A DNA stretch of 64,000 bases from a bacterium (GTDB lineage: Bacteria > Auribacterota > Auribacteria > Auribacterales > Auribacteraceae). Location: positions 1 to 64,000 of the forward strand of contig JACKPL010000006.1 of the NCBI GenBank assembly GCA_024233545.1, read 5' to 3'. Below the pieces are notes generated by a model. That model saw nothing but the letters and a program-made list of their open reading frames with translations, ran no database searches and was not told the origin of the DNA. The position numbers and the translations under genes were made by a program. Every line of letters starts with the position of its first letter. The stretch's first letter is position 1. Of this stretch, positions 37,569-47,004 are shown in pieces.

Positions 37569-40331
37569 TTAATTTCCGTCATTATCAGATTGCTCATCTG
37601 TCGAAGGAGGATAAATTGTTGCCAGCAAGCTTTTTGACATATATTTGCGAGCGGCGTTCATCACATCATCTACGGTAACTTTTTCAATTAGAGACGGATA
37701 ACTGTCATCATAATCATACCCTAACCCAATCAATTCATTGAGAGCCGCTGAATATGACTGAGCGGCAGGTGTTTCCAAATTCATTTTGTGCATTGTGATG
37801 CACATGTTTTTAGCAAGCTCCAATTCTTCCTGCGAAATCGCTTCATTTTGAATTCTATTGACGGTTTCCCTGATAATATCATGAACTTCCTGATAATTTT
37901 CTTGTGTCGTCTGGCTCATGATTGCGAAAAATCCCCCATCTATGCCAAATCGAGGAAACGCATGAACAAAATAAACCAAACTTTTATCATTACCCCGCAA
38001 ACTTTCCTGAAGCCATCCGCTAGGATACTGAATGCCTGAAATAACGGCATCGACTATATCCATTGCCGGCTTATCGGGATCAAAAAGCGTCATTCCGGGA
38101 AATCCCAACAGAAGAGAAACCGAATATTTATCGCTGACTTTTTCCACAACCATATCATCGGATACAATATTTTGCCCAACTTCAGTTTGAAGCTCAAGTT
38201 GAGGAAGCGGCTGTTCGGAAAGAGCGCCAAACAACTCTTGAATTTTCTGTTTCATCATATTTTCGTCAAAACTGCCATATACTGCTAATACCATATTATT
38301 TGGTACATACAAAGCCTTATGATGCGTAGCTAAATCGTCGCGAGTAAACGCGGCAACCGATTCAGCAGTGCCAAGTTCATCATTTTTATAGGGATGATCG
38401 CTAAAATAATGCTGTTTAAAAAAAGAAAATAATTCGCTTTCCCATTGTTCGTTCTTTTTATCGATGGCAAGCAGAGTATCTTCACGTTGTTTTTCCAGTT
38501 CATCTTCAGGAAATGACGGGTTTTTAATAATATCCGCAAGAATTTCTAACCCGATATATCCATCTTCAGAAAGCATTGAACAGAGGGCATATTGTGCATT
38601 CTGCCCGGAACCGCTTGAAAGTTTACCTCCTCGGTCTTCAATAATTCGCGATATTTCCTGTTTTGATTTGCTCGAAGTCCCGCGCATTAACATATTAGCG
38701 GTAAAGGAACTGATTCCTTCTTTACCGGATGTTTCATATCGCAAACCGCCATTTAAAAACAACCGAAAATCAACAAGCGGATATTCCGGCACCGATTTGA
38801 ATATGACTTTCATGCCGTTATTCAACTGAAATTTATGTGCGGGCAAATCGCCTGTTTTCTGCTTAGTATGCGTATTAACGATATTTTCGTTTATGGGGGG
38901 CTTAATAATCGCTGTTGTCTGTTGATAATCCTTGAAATAGTTCTGCGCAACTCGCTTAATATCAGCAAAAGTAACATTTTGAATATTTTCAACATATTGA
39001 TCGGCAAAGTGCGGAGAACCGGAAACGAGATATGAATAAGTCAGGTTCTCAGCAATATCTGAAACCCTTTGATTGCTAAATATATGATCAGCAATTATTT
39101 TCTTTTTTGCCCTATCGAGTTCTTCTTGCGTAACACCATCAGTTCTGATTTGTTCAATAAGCCGCTTGATTGCACCGATTGCAGGTTTAATTTTATCATA
39201 TTCGAGAGTTGCGGAAAAAATAAAGCTTCCTCGTTCATACGGTGGAGTCCAACTTAATGCGCTAACCGATAATGCCAACTGCTCATCATCTTTGAGGGCT
39301 TTATACAATCGTGAGGTTCTTCCACTGCCGAGAATAATGGCGAGAACATCCAATGGGTACAAATCATTATCCATGAGTGATACAGTAGGAAACCCTATTT
39401 TCATTGACGGAACACGAGCCGCAGGATGAATTTGCTCTGCCCATCGCGGAATCAATTGTTCTTCCTCGCGCAACAATGGAATTTGAAGCGTATAAGTAGG
39501 ATGAAAATTTTTTGTAAGTTCAATCAAATCTCGTAGCACTTGTTCGCCTGAAATGTTGCCGACAACAGTAAACACAATATTTTGCGGTTGATACCGTTTT
39601 TTGTAATATGCTAACAAATCTTGTCGTGTAAGAGATTTGAATAAGGTTTCATATCCGATAACCGGATATTTAAGCGGGCTTGCGGCAAACGCCGTGCTCG
39701 AAAAGAGATACCACAATTGGCGGTCCGGATTATTTTGCCCTAATTTAAATTCTTGAAGAATAACCGGTTTCTCCCGATCAATTTCTGACTGTTCAAAGGT
39801 ACATTGTGTAATATAGGAGAACAGCAGTTCGGCGGCAGTTTTCCATTTCTCAGGAGTAGTGTTGATAAAGTACATCGTTTTATCATACGATGTGCTCGCA
39901 TTCGATGCACCTCCCAATTCCTTGAGGATTTCCTGATTCTCTTTTTCGGAACGGATTGATGTTGTTCCTCCAGACACCACATGCTCAAGATAATGTGATA
40001 TCCCCGCTCCTAAAAATTCTTCTTCATTAACAGAACCGGAATTAACCGTAATTTTGCATGTTACGACAGGTGAATAATCAATTTCTTTGACTAATAGAGT
40101 CAAACCTGTCTTCAAAATAACAAAATATTCCCCGTCATATGACGGCAAAATTCTTTCGATTCGTTCCATAGTTTCTCCAATTAAATTTATTTGCGGCACT
40201 TTCATTTCTTGAGTTTTTTGATCTTCAAAGCCGGATACAGGCTCTCCGAAAACCTTAGTCACAAAAAACAATATCACACATAGTATAGTTTTATAAGATT
40301 TCTTATAAAAAAATAATGTTGTTTTGCTCAT
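37569..40331 (-). CDS. M16 (pitrilysin-type) zinc peptidase, two M16 domains, secreted
   Basis: 920 residues with an N-terminal signal peptide (KTILCVILFFVTKVFG). The first M16 unit has the inverted zinc motif H113-x2-E116-H117 (ISHYLEHV) and is catalytic; its partner subdomain follows. From about residue 490 a second pair begins (FKSVPEYPLVDFRLFLNGG) in which the HxxEH motif is absent, as is usual for the non-catalytic half. Such pairs form a closed chamber that degrades peptides in the periplasm. It stands alone between the radical SAM and AIM24 genes; start ATG 40331 has AGAG upstream. Confidence 0.92.
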   Translation of the reverse strand: MSKTTLFFYKKSYKTILCVILFFVTKVFGEPVSGFEDQKTQEMKVPQINLIGETMERIERILPSYDGEYFVILKTGLTLLVKEIDYSPVVTCKITVNSGSVNEEEFLGAGISHYLEHVVSGGTTSIRSEKENQEILKELGGASNASTSYDKTMYFINTTPEKWKTAAELLFSYITQCTFEQSEIDREKPVILQEFKLGQNNPDRQLWYLFSSTAFAASPLKYPVIGYETLFKSLTRQDLLAYYKKRYQPQNIVFTVVGNISGEQVLRDLIELTKNFHPTYTLQIPLLREEEQLIPRWAEQIHPAARVPSMKIGFPTVSLMDNDLYPLDVLAIILGSGRTSRLYKALKDDEQLALSVSALSWTPPYERGSFIFSATLEYDKIKPAIGAIKRLIEQIRTDGVTQEELDRAKKKIIADHIFSNQRVSDIAENLTYSYLVSGSPHFADQYVENIQNVTFADIKRVAQNYFKDYQQTTAIIKPPINENIVNTHTKQKTGDLPAHKFQLNNGMKVIFKSVPEYPLVDFRLFLNGGLRYETSGKEGISSFTANMLMRGTSSKSKQEISRIIEDRGGKLSSGSGQNAQYALCSMLSEDGYIGLEILADIIKNPSFPEDELEKQREDTLLAIDKKNEQWESELFSFFKQHYFSDHPYKNDELGTAESVAAFTRDDLATHHKALYVPNNMVLAVYGSFDENMMKQKIQELFGALSEQPLPQLELQTEVGQNIVSDDMVVEKVSDKYSVSLLLGFPGMTLFDPDKPAMDIVDAVISGIQYPSGWLQESLRGNDKSLVYFVHAFPRFGIDGGFFAIMSQTTQENYQEVHDIIRETVNRIQNEAISQEELELAKNMCITMHKMNLETPAAQSYSAALNELIGLGYDYDDSYPSLIEKVTVDDVMNAARKYMSKSLLATIYPPSTDEQSDNDGN

Positions 40332-40379
40332 TCAATCTCTTCTTTCATTCTTCTTTTGCACTTTGTGAACAAGATACGA

Positions 40380-41138
40380 TTACTTACCGGAAATCAGTTT
40401 TCCTAACCCTCCAAAAATATCGCCGCCGGCACGTGTTTCCTCTTTCCGCATATACGGTTTAGCCGCCGCAACAATACGGTCTGCCATACGAGAGAACGGC
40501 AAAGTTTGTAAAAATACTTCGCCTTCACCAGACAAGACGGCAAAAAACAAACCTTCTCCGCCGAACAGCGCGGTTTTGATCCCTCCAACGAATTGTATGT
40601 TATATTCGATATTTTCAGTAAATGCAACAAGGCAACCGGTATCGACATGGAGTACGTCGCCCTTTTTCAGTGTTTTTTTTATCAATGTTCCACCCGCATG
40701 AATAAATGCAAACCCATTACCGGATAAACGTTGCAGGATAAACCCTTCACCGCCAAAGAAACCGGCTCCTAAGCGGCGGGTAAACGCAATATTTATATCC
40801 ACACCATAAGCAGAACATAAATACGCATCTTTCTGACACAACACAGCCCCTTGGCTCAAGTCTACCGGTATAATCTTTCCCGGATATGGAGCACTGAAAG
40901 CAACTTCTCCTCGTTCTGCTCCCGTATATTTGAATGCGGTAACAAAGAACGATTCGCCTGTTACCATCCTTTTAAGCCCTTTAAAAATGCCCCCATGAGT
41001 TCCGGTATCCATTTCAACATCTTGAGATTTGTACATCAATGCGCCGGCTTCTGCGGTAACTGCTTCTGCAGGATCAAGATAAATGATGACTGCCTGCATA
41101 TCGTCACCGATAATAGTATAGTCTATTTGATGAGCCAT
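40380..41138 (-). CDS. AIM24/TIGR00266 family protein
   Basis: 252 residues of glycine-rich beta-sheet. AVTAEAGALMYKSQDVEMDT at the N-terminus, GESFFVTAFKYTG, FFGGEGFILQRLSGNG, AGGTLIKKTLKKGDVLHVDTG, and ALFGGEGLFFAVLSGEGEV are typical of the TIGR00266/AIM24 family. The function in bacteria is unknown; in yeast mitochondria the relative helps keep inner-membrane structure. No signal peptide. It is divergent from the HIT gene. Confidence 0.92.
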   Translation of the reverse strand: MAHQIDYTIIGDDMQAVIIYLDPAEAVTAEAGALMYKSQDVEMDTGTHGGIFKGLKRMVTGESFFVTAFKYTGAERGEVAFSAPYPGKIIPVDLSQGAVLCQKDAYLCSAYGVDINIAFTRRLGAGFFGGEGFILQRLSGNGFAFIHAGGTLIKKTLKKGDVLHVDTGCLVAFTENIEYNIQFVGGIKTALFGGEGLFFAVLSGEGEVFLQTLPFSRMADRIVAAAKPYMRKEETRAGGDIFGGLGKLISGK

Positions 41139-41338
41139 TGTATTAGTATCTCCTCTCTTATAAAAAATATATGTGTAGAATACTACATAATCATTTAATG
41201 GTATATCGGTTTTTTCTAATTAAGACCACACTAACAATAATAGTGTTCATTGTTTTATTTGAGTTTTTTAATAATTTCCTTTTTTATTTATGCGTGTATG
41301 GCTATAATGCTTTTGCGATATGAACAAAGGAGTACGCC

Positions 41339-41677
41339 GTGAGCACAATTTTCGACAAAATAATTGCAGGTGAAATTCCTTGTAAAAAAGTCTATGAAGA
41401 CAATGATATACTTGCATTTCATGATATTGCGCCAAAAGCGCCGGTACATATTTTAATTATCCCTAAAAAATCGATACCCGGCGTTCCCTCGCTTCAGCAA
41501 GAAGACGATGCGTTGATGGGGCGCATGATACGTATAGCCAACCAAATTGCCGATACGTTCTCGCTGGAAAACGGATACCGTTTGGTAATTAACTCAGGGA
41601 CGGACGGCGGTCAATCAGTCGACCATCTTCATTTCCACCTATTAGGCGGACGGTCTTTAACGTGGCCGCCCGGTTGA
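41339..41677 (+). CDS. HIT-family nucleotide hydrolase (HinT-like)
   Basis: 112 residues, GTG start with AAAGGAG about 6 bases upstream. The histidine triad H96-x-H98-x-H100-xx is in DHLHFHLLGG, and IFDKIIAGEIPCKKVYED is the usual HinT N-terminus. HinT proteins hydrolyse adenosine phosphoramidates. A TATAAT at 41303-41308 could be its -10 box, with a poor -35. It converges with the PMT-TPR gene, 2 bp apart; a 7-bp inverted repeat (41680-41700) sits at the junction. Confidence 0.95.
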   Translation: MSTIFDKIIAGEIPCKKVYEDNDILAFHDIAPKAPVHILIIPKKSIPGVPSLQQEDDALMGRMIRIANQIADTFSLENGYRLVINSGTDGGQSVDHLHFHLLGGRSLTWPPG

Positions 41678-41679
41678 TC

Positions 41680-43584
41680 TTACTGAGACTCTTTCAGTAA
41701 ATTATGCAGATTTTTATAATCAGGGTTGAGACGGGATACCGAAAAAAAATAGTCCCTTGCAACTTGCTTTTTGCCTTGGTTCAGCCAATAAATTCCAAGA
41801 TTATACGGAGCATCAATATAATCGGGGTTTAGTACGATGATTTTCTCCCACAAGTTCCTTGCCTGTTCGTAGTTGTTTTGTGATGCATAACAAATCGCAA
41901 GCAAATTAAGCGCTCTTTCTTCAGATGCATTTTCTGATAAAATAAATTTGAGCTGTTCTATGGCGGATTCTACAGCATTAAGTTGAAAATAGGTTGCCGC
42001 CAACTCGTATCGCGCCTTCTCCGGAAACCTATTGTTAATAAGAGCTTTCTTGAACCATTCCACAGATTCATGGTGCCGCTGAAGTTCGCGCGTTACAATA
42101 CCAAGGTTATAGAGCGTTAGAGGGTCTTTCGGATTTATTTTATATGCCCGCATATACCATCGATATGCTTGTTCGGCTTGCTTAGCTTGTGTATATAAAG
42201 TACCGAGCCTATTACATTCAATAACACTATTCCATTTTTTGGGCCCGAAAACATTAAGAGGGATACCAGCTAAAAGAAGAATGCCGCACATAATTAGTAC
42301 CGCTTTGTTTTTCTTTTTTACTATAAGAAAAATAAGGTAAAAAAACGCATACCCCGCAAAAACAGCCGACAGAAAAACAGACGGTACGCGGTACCGAGAT
42401 GTAACAAAAAAGAGAATTATCGATGCGCCATATAAAATATATGCAAGCGCTAAGAGCATAGACACACGCCGCTTTCTCAGCATGCAAAGTATCATTCCCA
42501 CTACGGCAAACGGCATAAACATACCATATGAAATAAACGGAAACGGCAGTATCCGCTGATATGTTCGAAGAAAATAAATATTTATATTATCCGGACGTTC
42601 ATAGCTGTGAAAAAAATAAAATGTTTTAAGGATCAGTAATCGTATAAACTTCCCCGGATAACTACGAATAAATATACACGCCCGATGAAACCAATAGCGA
42701 GACGACATTTCCAAGTTCATTTTCCTGCCTGTACGACGCTCCGCTTCGAGCCGAAAATCTTCGTGCTCGGTGAATGGGCTCGGGCGGACAAACTCCGGTT
42801 GAGTATTTCCTCCATTTGCATTCGGGTTATTTCCGACATAAAAAGCTTCTCCCCAATGAGATGTCGTTAAAACCCATTTTCCTCCCACATGAAAATTATG
42901 CAGTGCGAACGGAAAAAGAATCAACGCCGCTCCTACACCATAGATTGCCGCATATCCAAGCCGCTGACGAAACGCGCCATCTTTACTCCACACTAACAGC
43001 CATAACGGTATCGCCGTTATAATGAGCGATCCCCTCGCCGCATATGCGAGTCCAAACACTATGCCTACGAGTAGCCATAACCACACCGGCTTTCGTGATT
43101 TACGCTCCGCAGTAATCCAGATACCTGCAGTATGAAGGAAAAGCGATAACGTTGCTATCACCAACGACCCTTCATAAAATACGACGACTGGATATAATAA
43201 CAATACCGTACATGCCGCAACACCGACAAACCGAGAAAACCATCGCATACCTATCCGGTACACAAAGAAGCATGTCAATAACCCCATGCAATGCTGAATA
43301 CACCGCACAACGGTAAAACTCGTACCAAAAATACGATATATGACTGCCAAAAAATATGGATATAATGGATTGCCAAGAAAAACTGTATCGTCCAGCCAGC
43401 CATTCTTCAACAACCGTAATGCCCACCGATGATAATATTCCGGATCAAGGCAAACTTGCGTAAAGTACGGCGTTTTTGATAATTGCATTTGATAGACTAT
43501 ACGCATTAGTATACCGAATAGAAACGCTCCGAATAGTATACTATTAAGTACTTTTCGTGGTAAAAATGTGCGTGTGTGGCTCAT
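41680..43584 (-). CDS. PMT-type membrane glycosyltransferase with C-terminal TPR repeats
   Basis: 634 residues. About ten membrane helices in residues 15-440 and a first external loop CLDPEYYHRWALRLL with the acidic residue expected for lipid-phosphate-sugar glycosyltransferases of the PMT/ArnT superfamily. From about residue 455 there are four to five TPR units (YRWYMRAYKINPKDPLTLYN, NLWEKIIVLNPDYIDAPYN). Such fusions are thought to glycosylate or organise envelope proteins; the acceptor is unknown. It stands alone and is convergent with HIT. Confidence 0.85.
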   Translation of the reverse strand: MSHTRTFLPRKVLNSILFGAFLFGILMRIVYQMQLSKTPYFTQVCLDPEYYHRWALRLLKNGWLDDTVFLGNPLYPYFLAVIYRIFGTSFTVVRCIQHCMGLLTCFFVYRIGMRWFSRFVGVAACTVLLLYPVVVFYEGSLVIATLSLFLHTAGIWITAERKSRKPVWLWLLVGIVFGLAYAARGSLIITAIPLWLLVWSKDGAFRQRLGYAAIYGVGAALILFPFALHNFHVGGKWVLTTSHWGEAFYVGNNPNANGGNTQPEFVRPSPFTEHEDFRLEAERRTGRKMNLEMSSRYWFHRACIFIRSYPGKFIRLLILKTFYFFHSYERPDNINIYFLRTYQRILPFPFISYGMFMPFAVVGMILCMLRKRRVSMLLALAYILYGASIILFFVTSRYRVPSVFLSAVFAGYAFFYLIFLIVKKKNKAVLIMCGILLLAGIPLNVFGPKKWNSVIECNRLGTLYTQAKQAEQAYRWYMRAYKINPKDPLTLYNLGIVTRELQRHHESVEWFKKALINNRFPEKARYELAATYFQLNAVESAIEQLKFILSENASEERALNLLAICYASQNNYEQARNLWEKIIVLNPDYIDAPYNLGIYWLNQGKKQVARDYFFSVSRLNPDYKNLHNLLKESQ

Positions 43585-43873
43585 ACCATTTTAAATTTTC
43601 AGTAACAGTTTTCTTGTTTTACGGAATCCTAAGTTCAACGCAACGCCTGCAATTCCATCGGCAGTTTCCGTCTGTTTTAAAGTTTTATCCTTAATTATAC
43701 ATCTTTTCAGTGAAATAGAGCATAAAGTTTTTCCCACTACATACCCATACTGATAAAATAACGCCATAAAAAACACTCAGAATATAAAGTTGATTATTTT
43801 TTTAGGTTACATATATACTCTCTTATGCCGTATATATCACAAATAACGATCATACAGTAAGGTTATGTAACAT

Positions 43874-45265
43874 ATGAAAAAATATACAGCTTTATTTATT
43901 ATGGAACACATCCTTTTATTGAGTATTACAGCTGGTCTCCTGATACATACTGCCTCAACAAAGTCAACGCTTTTAAAAACAGAAAAAAACGCTGAATATC
44001 TTTCGCAACAAATCACTTTACTAAAACAAGAGCAAAAAGAATTTACATTGTTTAAATATTTATTAAACATTGAAAGAGCAACCGAAAAAATACGAGCGCT
44101 TTATGCTCATACTCCTATTGAATATAAATTCATTTCCAAACATGAATTAACACAATTCCTCAGTAAAAAATTTGAACAAGTATATCCGGAAGAGACGTTT
44201 AAAGATATTGAAAGGAGTATGAAAACCATCGGGCTAATTGACGACACCGTTAATCTAAAAGCTGTCTTACTCGCTCTCTACCAAGAGCAAATAGCGGCAT
44301 TTTACGACTACCACGAAAAAAAGCTCTATTACGTTAAGAATAGCTTTTTTACCCCTAATAACAAAAAAATGTTTATTTCTCACGAAATTGTGCATGCTCT
44401 TCAAGATCAAAATTTTGACCTCGTAACGCTCGGAATCGAAGATAAAACCAACGACGATAGTGTTTCCGCGCTCTCTGCTCTCTGTGAAGGAGATGCAATG
44501 TATTGCATGAGCGAATATTATAAATCTAACATTAACGCAGGGCTGGTATTAGATTTAGTATCAGGAATTTTTGCTTTGTATAAACAAGAACAATTTGCAA
44601 ACGCACCTCCTTTCATTAAAGAGAACATGCTTTTCCCTTATGAATATGGAACAATATTCGTATCATACTTCTATCAAGAAGGGAACACAGAAAGTGTCGA
44701 CAATCTCTTTCGCAACCCTCCTAAATCAACAGAACAGATTCTTCACCCTGAAAAATACAGTGCGGGCGAAACTCCGCTTTTCCCTCTGTTTTCTGATTAT
44801 GCAAATGCTTTTAACGATCATAATCTTCGGATAATGAATACCAATGTGCTCGGCGAATTCTCGCTTGGGCTTTTGCTCAAACAATATATGCCGGAACCTA
44901 TCGCTTTAAACGCGGCGGAAGGATGGGGTTCCGACCATTTTATTGTCTTCGAAGACCAAGAATCCAAGGAAACAGGGTTCATCTTAATTTCTTTATGGGA
45001 TTCACAAAAAGATGCTGAGGAATTCTTTGACGCTTATTCAACATGGGCAAAACGCAAACATAACATTGCTAACCAAGCCACCGCTCAGGATCAAAATACA
45101 TTTGATGTAGTAGTTCAGCTTACTCACGAAACAAATGAGAAGAAACGCCTCAAATTGTACCGCTCTCAATCCTTCTGCTGTATTATTTATGCATCCGGCC
45201 GCCATTTACCATTTCTCGAAGAGATTGCCGATACTGCAAAATTGAACTTCAGTTCTTCAGACTAA
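43874..45265 (+). CDS. Membrane-anchored zinc metallopeptidase-like protein
   Basis: 463 residues: one N-terminal hydrophobic segment (about 8-28; anchor or signal), a coiled stretch to about 75, then a domain with H170-E171-x-x-H174 (FISHEIVHALQDQNFDL) and a likely third ligand E205 in ALCEGDAM, the gluzincin arrangement. Family neighbours usually carry the same HExxHALQDQxFDL; their substrates are unknown. The C-terminal half shows no recognised domain. The ATG at 43874 has AAGG 11-12 bases upstream. An inverted repeat GTTACATA / TATGTAAC (43806-43813, 43864-43871) frames the promoter region and could be an operator. Confidence 0.75.
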   Translation: MKKYTALFIMEHILLLSITAGLLIHTASTKSTLLKTEKNAEYLSQQITLLKQEQKEFTLFKYLLNIERATEKIRALYAHTPIEYKFISKHELTQFLSKKFEQVYPEETFKDIERSMKTIGLIDDTVNLKAVLLALYQEQIAAFYDYHEKKLYYVKNSFFTPNNKKMFISHEIVHALQDQNFDLVTLGIEDKTNDDSVSALSALCEGDAMYCMSEYYKSNINAGLVLDLVSGIFALYKQEQFANAPPFIKENMLFPYEYGTIFVSYFYQEGNTESVDNLFRNPPKSTEQILHPEKYSAGETPLFPLFSDYANAFNDHNLRIMNTNVLGEFSLGLLLKQYMPEPIALNAAEGWGSDHFIVFEDQESKETGFILISLWDSQKDAEEFFDAYSTWAKRKHNIANQATAQDQNTFDVVVQLTHETNEKKRLKLYRSQSFCCIIYASGRHLPFLEEIADTAKLNFSSSD

Positions 45266-45285
45266 ACAATCTTTTTACAATTTTA

Positions 45286-45313
45286 TTGACAATTCATCAT
45301 AAAAACATATAAT
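45286..45313 (+). promoter_or_regulatory. Consensus sigma70 promoter of the rplU operon
   Basis: TTGACA (45286-45291), 16-base spacer and TATAAT (45308-45313), both boxes a perfect match, 45 bp before the rplU start. It heads rplU-rpmA-obg-proB-proA-nadD-rsfS-argS. Confidence 0.8.
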
Positions 45314-45358
45314 GTTTCGTTACTTAATATAATAAATGAAATTTAAGCGGAGGTAAAA

Positions 45359-45685
45359 ATGTTTGCAATAATCGAATGTTACGGAAAACAATACAAAATT
45401 CAAGAAGGCGATACCATTCTCGTCGATTTGTTTGAAGCCCCGAAAGACAATAAAGTCGTTTTCGATAAAGTGCTTTTGCTCGGACAAGATGATAAAATTA
45501 CTGTTGGCAAACCAACGGTTAAAAATGCAAGCGTATCCGCCGAATATCTTTCGATGGAAAAAGGAAAAAAACTTGAAGTTTTTAAGATGAAAAGGCGCAA
45601 AAGCTGTCATTTCCAAAAAGGGCATCGACAGAAATATTCTGCAGTAAAAATTGTGAAGATACTTACGGGAACATCTTCAAACTAA
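45359..45685 (+). CDS. rplU: Ribosomal protein L21
   Basis: 108 residues, the normal size. FAIIECYGKQYKIQEGDTI at the N-terminus and KMKRRKSCHFQKGHRQKYS near the end are the L21 signature. It binds 23S rRNA in the large subunit. AGGAGG-like GCGGAGG lies 6-12 bases before the ATG. First gene of the operon behind a consensus promoter. Confidence 0.97.
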   Translation: MFAIIECYGKQYKIQEGDTILVDLFEAPKDNKVVFDKVLLLGQDDKITVGKPTVKNASVSAEYLSMEKGKKLEVFKMKRRKSCHFQKGHRQKYSAVKIVKILTGTSSN

Positions 45686-45724
45686 ATATAATGTAATTAT
45701 AGTATAGATAAGGGAGATTTCAGA

Positions 45725-45973
45725 ATGGCTCATAAAAAAGGTATGGGAAGTTCAAGAAACGGCCGAGACAGCAACTCTAAGCGTCTTGGCGTGAAACGAT
45801 TTGGCGGCGAACTTGTTACCAGCGGCAGCATAATCGTCCGCCAGCGAGGAACAAAATATCATCCCGGCAAAAACGTTAAACGAGGTAAGGATGACACTCT
45901 GTTCGCTGTTGTTGACGGCATTGTGTCTTTCGACAAGCCACGGATTATCAGCGTTCATCCGGTTAATCAATAA
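45725..45973 (+). CDS. rpmA: Ribosomal protein L27
   Basis: 82 residues. MAHKKGMGSSRNGRDSNSK and RLGVKRFGGE are diagnostic; the N-terminus reaches the peptidyl transferase centre. It starts directly with MAHKKG, so there is no cleaved N-terminal extension of the Firmicutes type. AAGGGAG upstream. Follows rplU by 39 bp, the standard order. Confidence 0.98.
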   Translation: MAHKKGMGSSRNGRDSNSKRLGVKRFGGELVTSGSIIVRQRGTKYHPGKNVKRGKDDTLFAVVDGIVSFDKPRIISVHPVNQ

Positions 45974-45993
45974 AAGGTTTTTGTTGATACCTC

Positions 45994-47004
45994 ATGTTCA
46001 CCGATAGAGTTACCGTTTATCTCAAAGCCGGTAAAGGAGGTAATGGTTGTGTAAGTTTCAGGAGAGAAAAATTCGTGCCTCGCGGCGGGCCTGATGGGGG
46101 CAATGGCGGCAATGGCGGCGATATATATTTCCAAGCTGATCCTAATCTAACAACATTGACCGATTTTTATTACCAGCCACATATTAAAGCTCAGTCCGGC
46201 GCCCAAGGGAAAAGCGCCAACAGAACCGGTCGCAGTGGAAAAGACCTAACCATAAGGGTACCTCTGGGCACAATAGCGATTGATGTAGAAACCAATATTG
46301 TTCTCCATGATTTTACTGATGCAGATGAAAAAGTATTAGTTGCGCGTAGCGGTCGCGGCGGAAGAGGCAACGCGTCTCTTGCAACAAGTTTCAACCGCCT
46401 TCCCCGAGAAGCCGGCGAAGGACAACCCGGAGAAGAACTGACACTGCTTCTTGAACTCAAACTTATTGCTGACATCGGTCTTGTCGGTTTTCCTAATGCT
46501 GGTAAATCAACACTGGTAAGCCATATTTCTTCAGCTAAGCCTAAGATCGCGCCATATCCGTTTACAACGCTCTCCCCTGTATTAGGGACAGTAAAATATG
46601 ATGTCTTTAAAGAGTTTATTGTTGCCGATATACCCGGTATACTCGAGGGCGCGCATAAAAATGTCGGGCTTGGACACGAATTCCTCAGACATATTGAACG
46701 GACAAAAATCCTTGTATTCGTTATCGATATGGGAACGCCGAAAGCCGAACATGCAGTGCATGATTACCATGTTCTTGAAGAGGAACTCCGTCTTCATAAG
46801 CCCGATTTAATCACAAAACCGCGCATAGTAGCGGCGAATAAAATGGACATTCCCGATTTTGAAAGCCGCTTTGAACACTTTTTAAAAAGCGGTGTACATA
46901 ACCCGAATCTCGTATTTCCAATCTCAGCCGCCACGGGAAAAGGGTTGGAGCAATTAAGAATCGGTATGATAAAAATGGTCGAAGAATTAAGGGAAAAACA
47001 GTGA
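45994..47004 (+). CDS. obg: GTPase Obg (ribosome assembly/stringent response)
   Basis: 336 residues. The glycine-rich Obg fold is at residues 1-158 (GGNGGNGGDIYFQAD, GRGGRGNASLATSFN). The G domain has G1 GFPNAGKST, G3 DIPGILEGA and G4 NKMD. No C-terminal OCT domain, as in many lineages. It acts in late 50S assembly. Its last bases overlap proB by 4 bp (ATGA-type). Confidence 0.98.
   Translation: MFTDRVTVYLKAGKGGNGCVSFRREKFVPRGGPDGGNGGNGGDIYFQADPNLTTLTDFYYQPHIKAQSGAQGKSANRTGRSGKDLTIRVPLGTIAIDVETNIVLHDFTDADEKVLVARSGRGGRGNASLATSFNRLPREAGEGQPGEELTLLLELKLIADIGLVGFPNAGKSTLVSHISSAKPKIAPYPFTTLSPVLGTVKYDVFKEFIVADIPGILEGAHKNVGLGHEFLRHIERTKILVFVIDMGTPKAEHAVHDYHVLEEELRLHKPDLITKPRIVAANKMDIPDFESRFEHFLKSGVHNPNLVFPISAATGKGLEQLRIGMIKMVEELREKQ

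Noticed and set aside
41680..41700. Terminator between HIT and PMT-TPR
   Set aside because: The TTACTGA/TCAGTAA inverted repeat is short, AT-rich, overlaps the end of the PMT-TPR coding region and has no T run.
43591..43776. 61-residue ORF just upstream of the PMT-TPR gene
   Set aside because: GTG or ATG start without a Shine-Dalgarno, no recognised family and low-complexity composition; not enough to call a gene.
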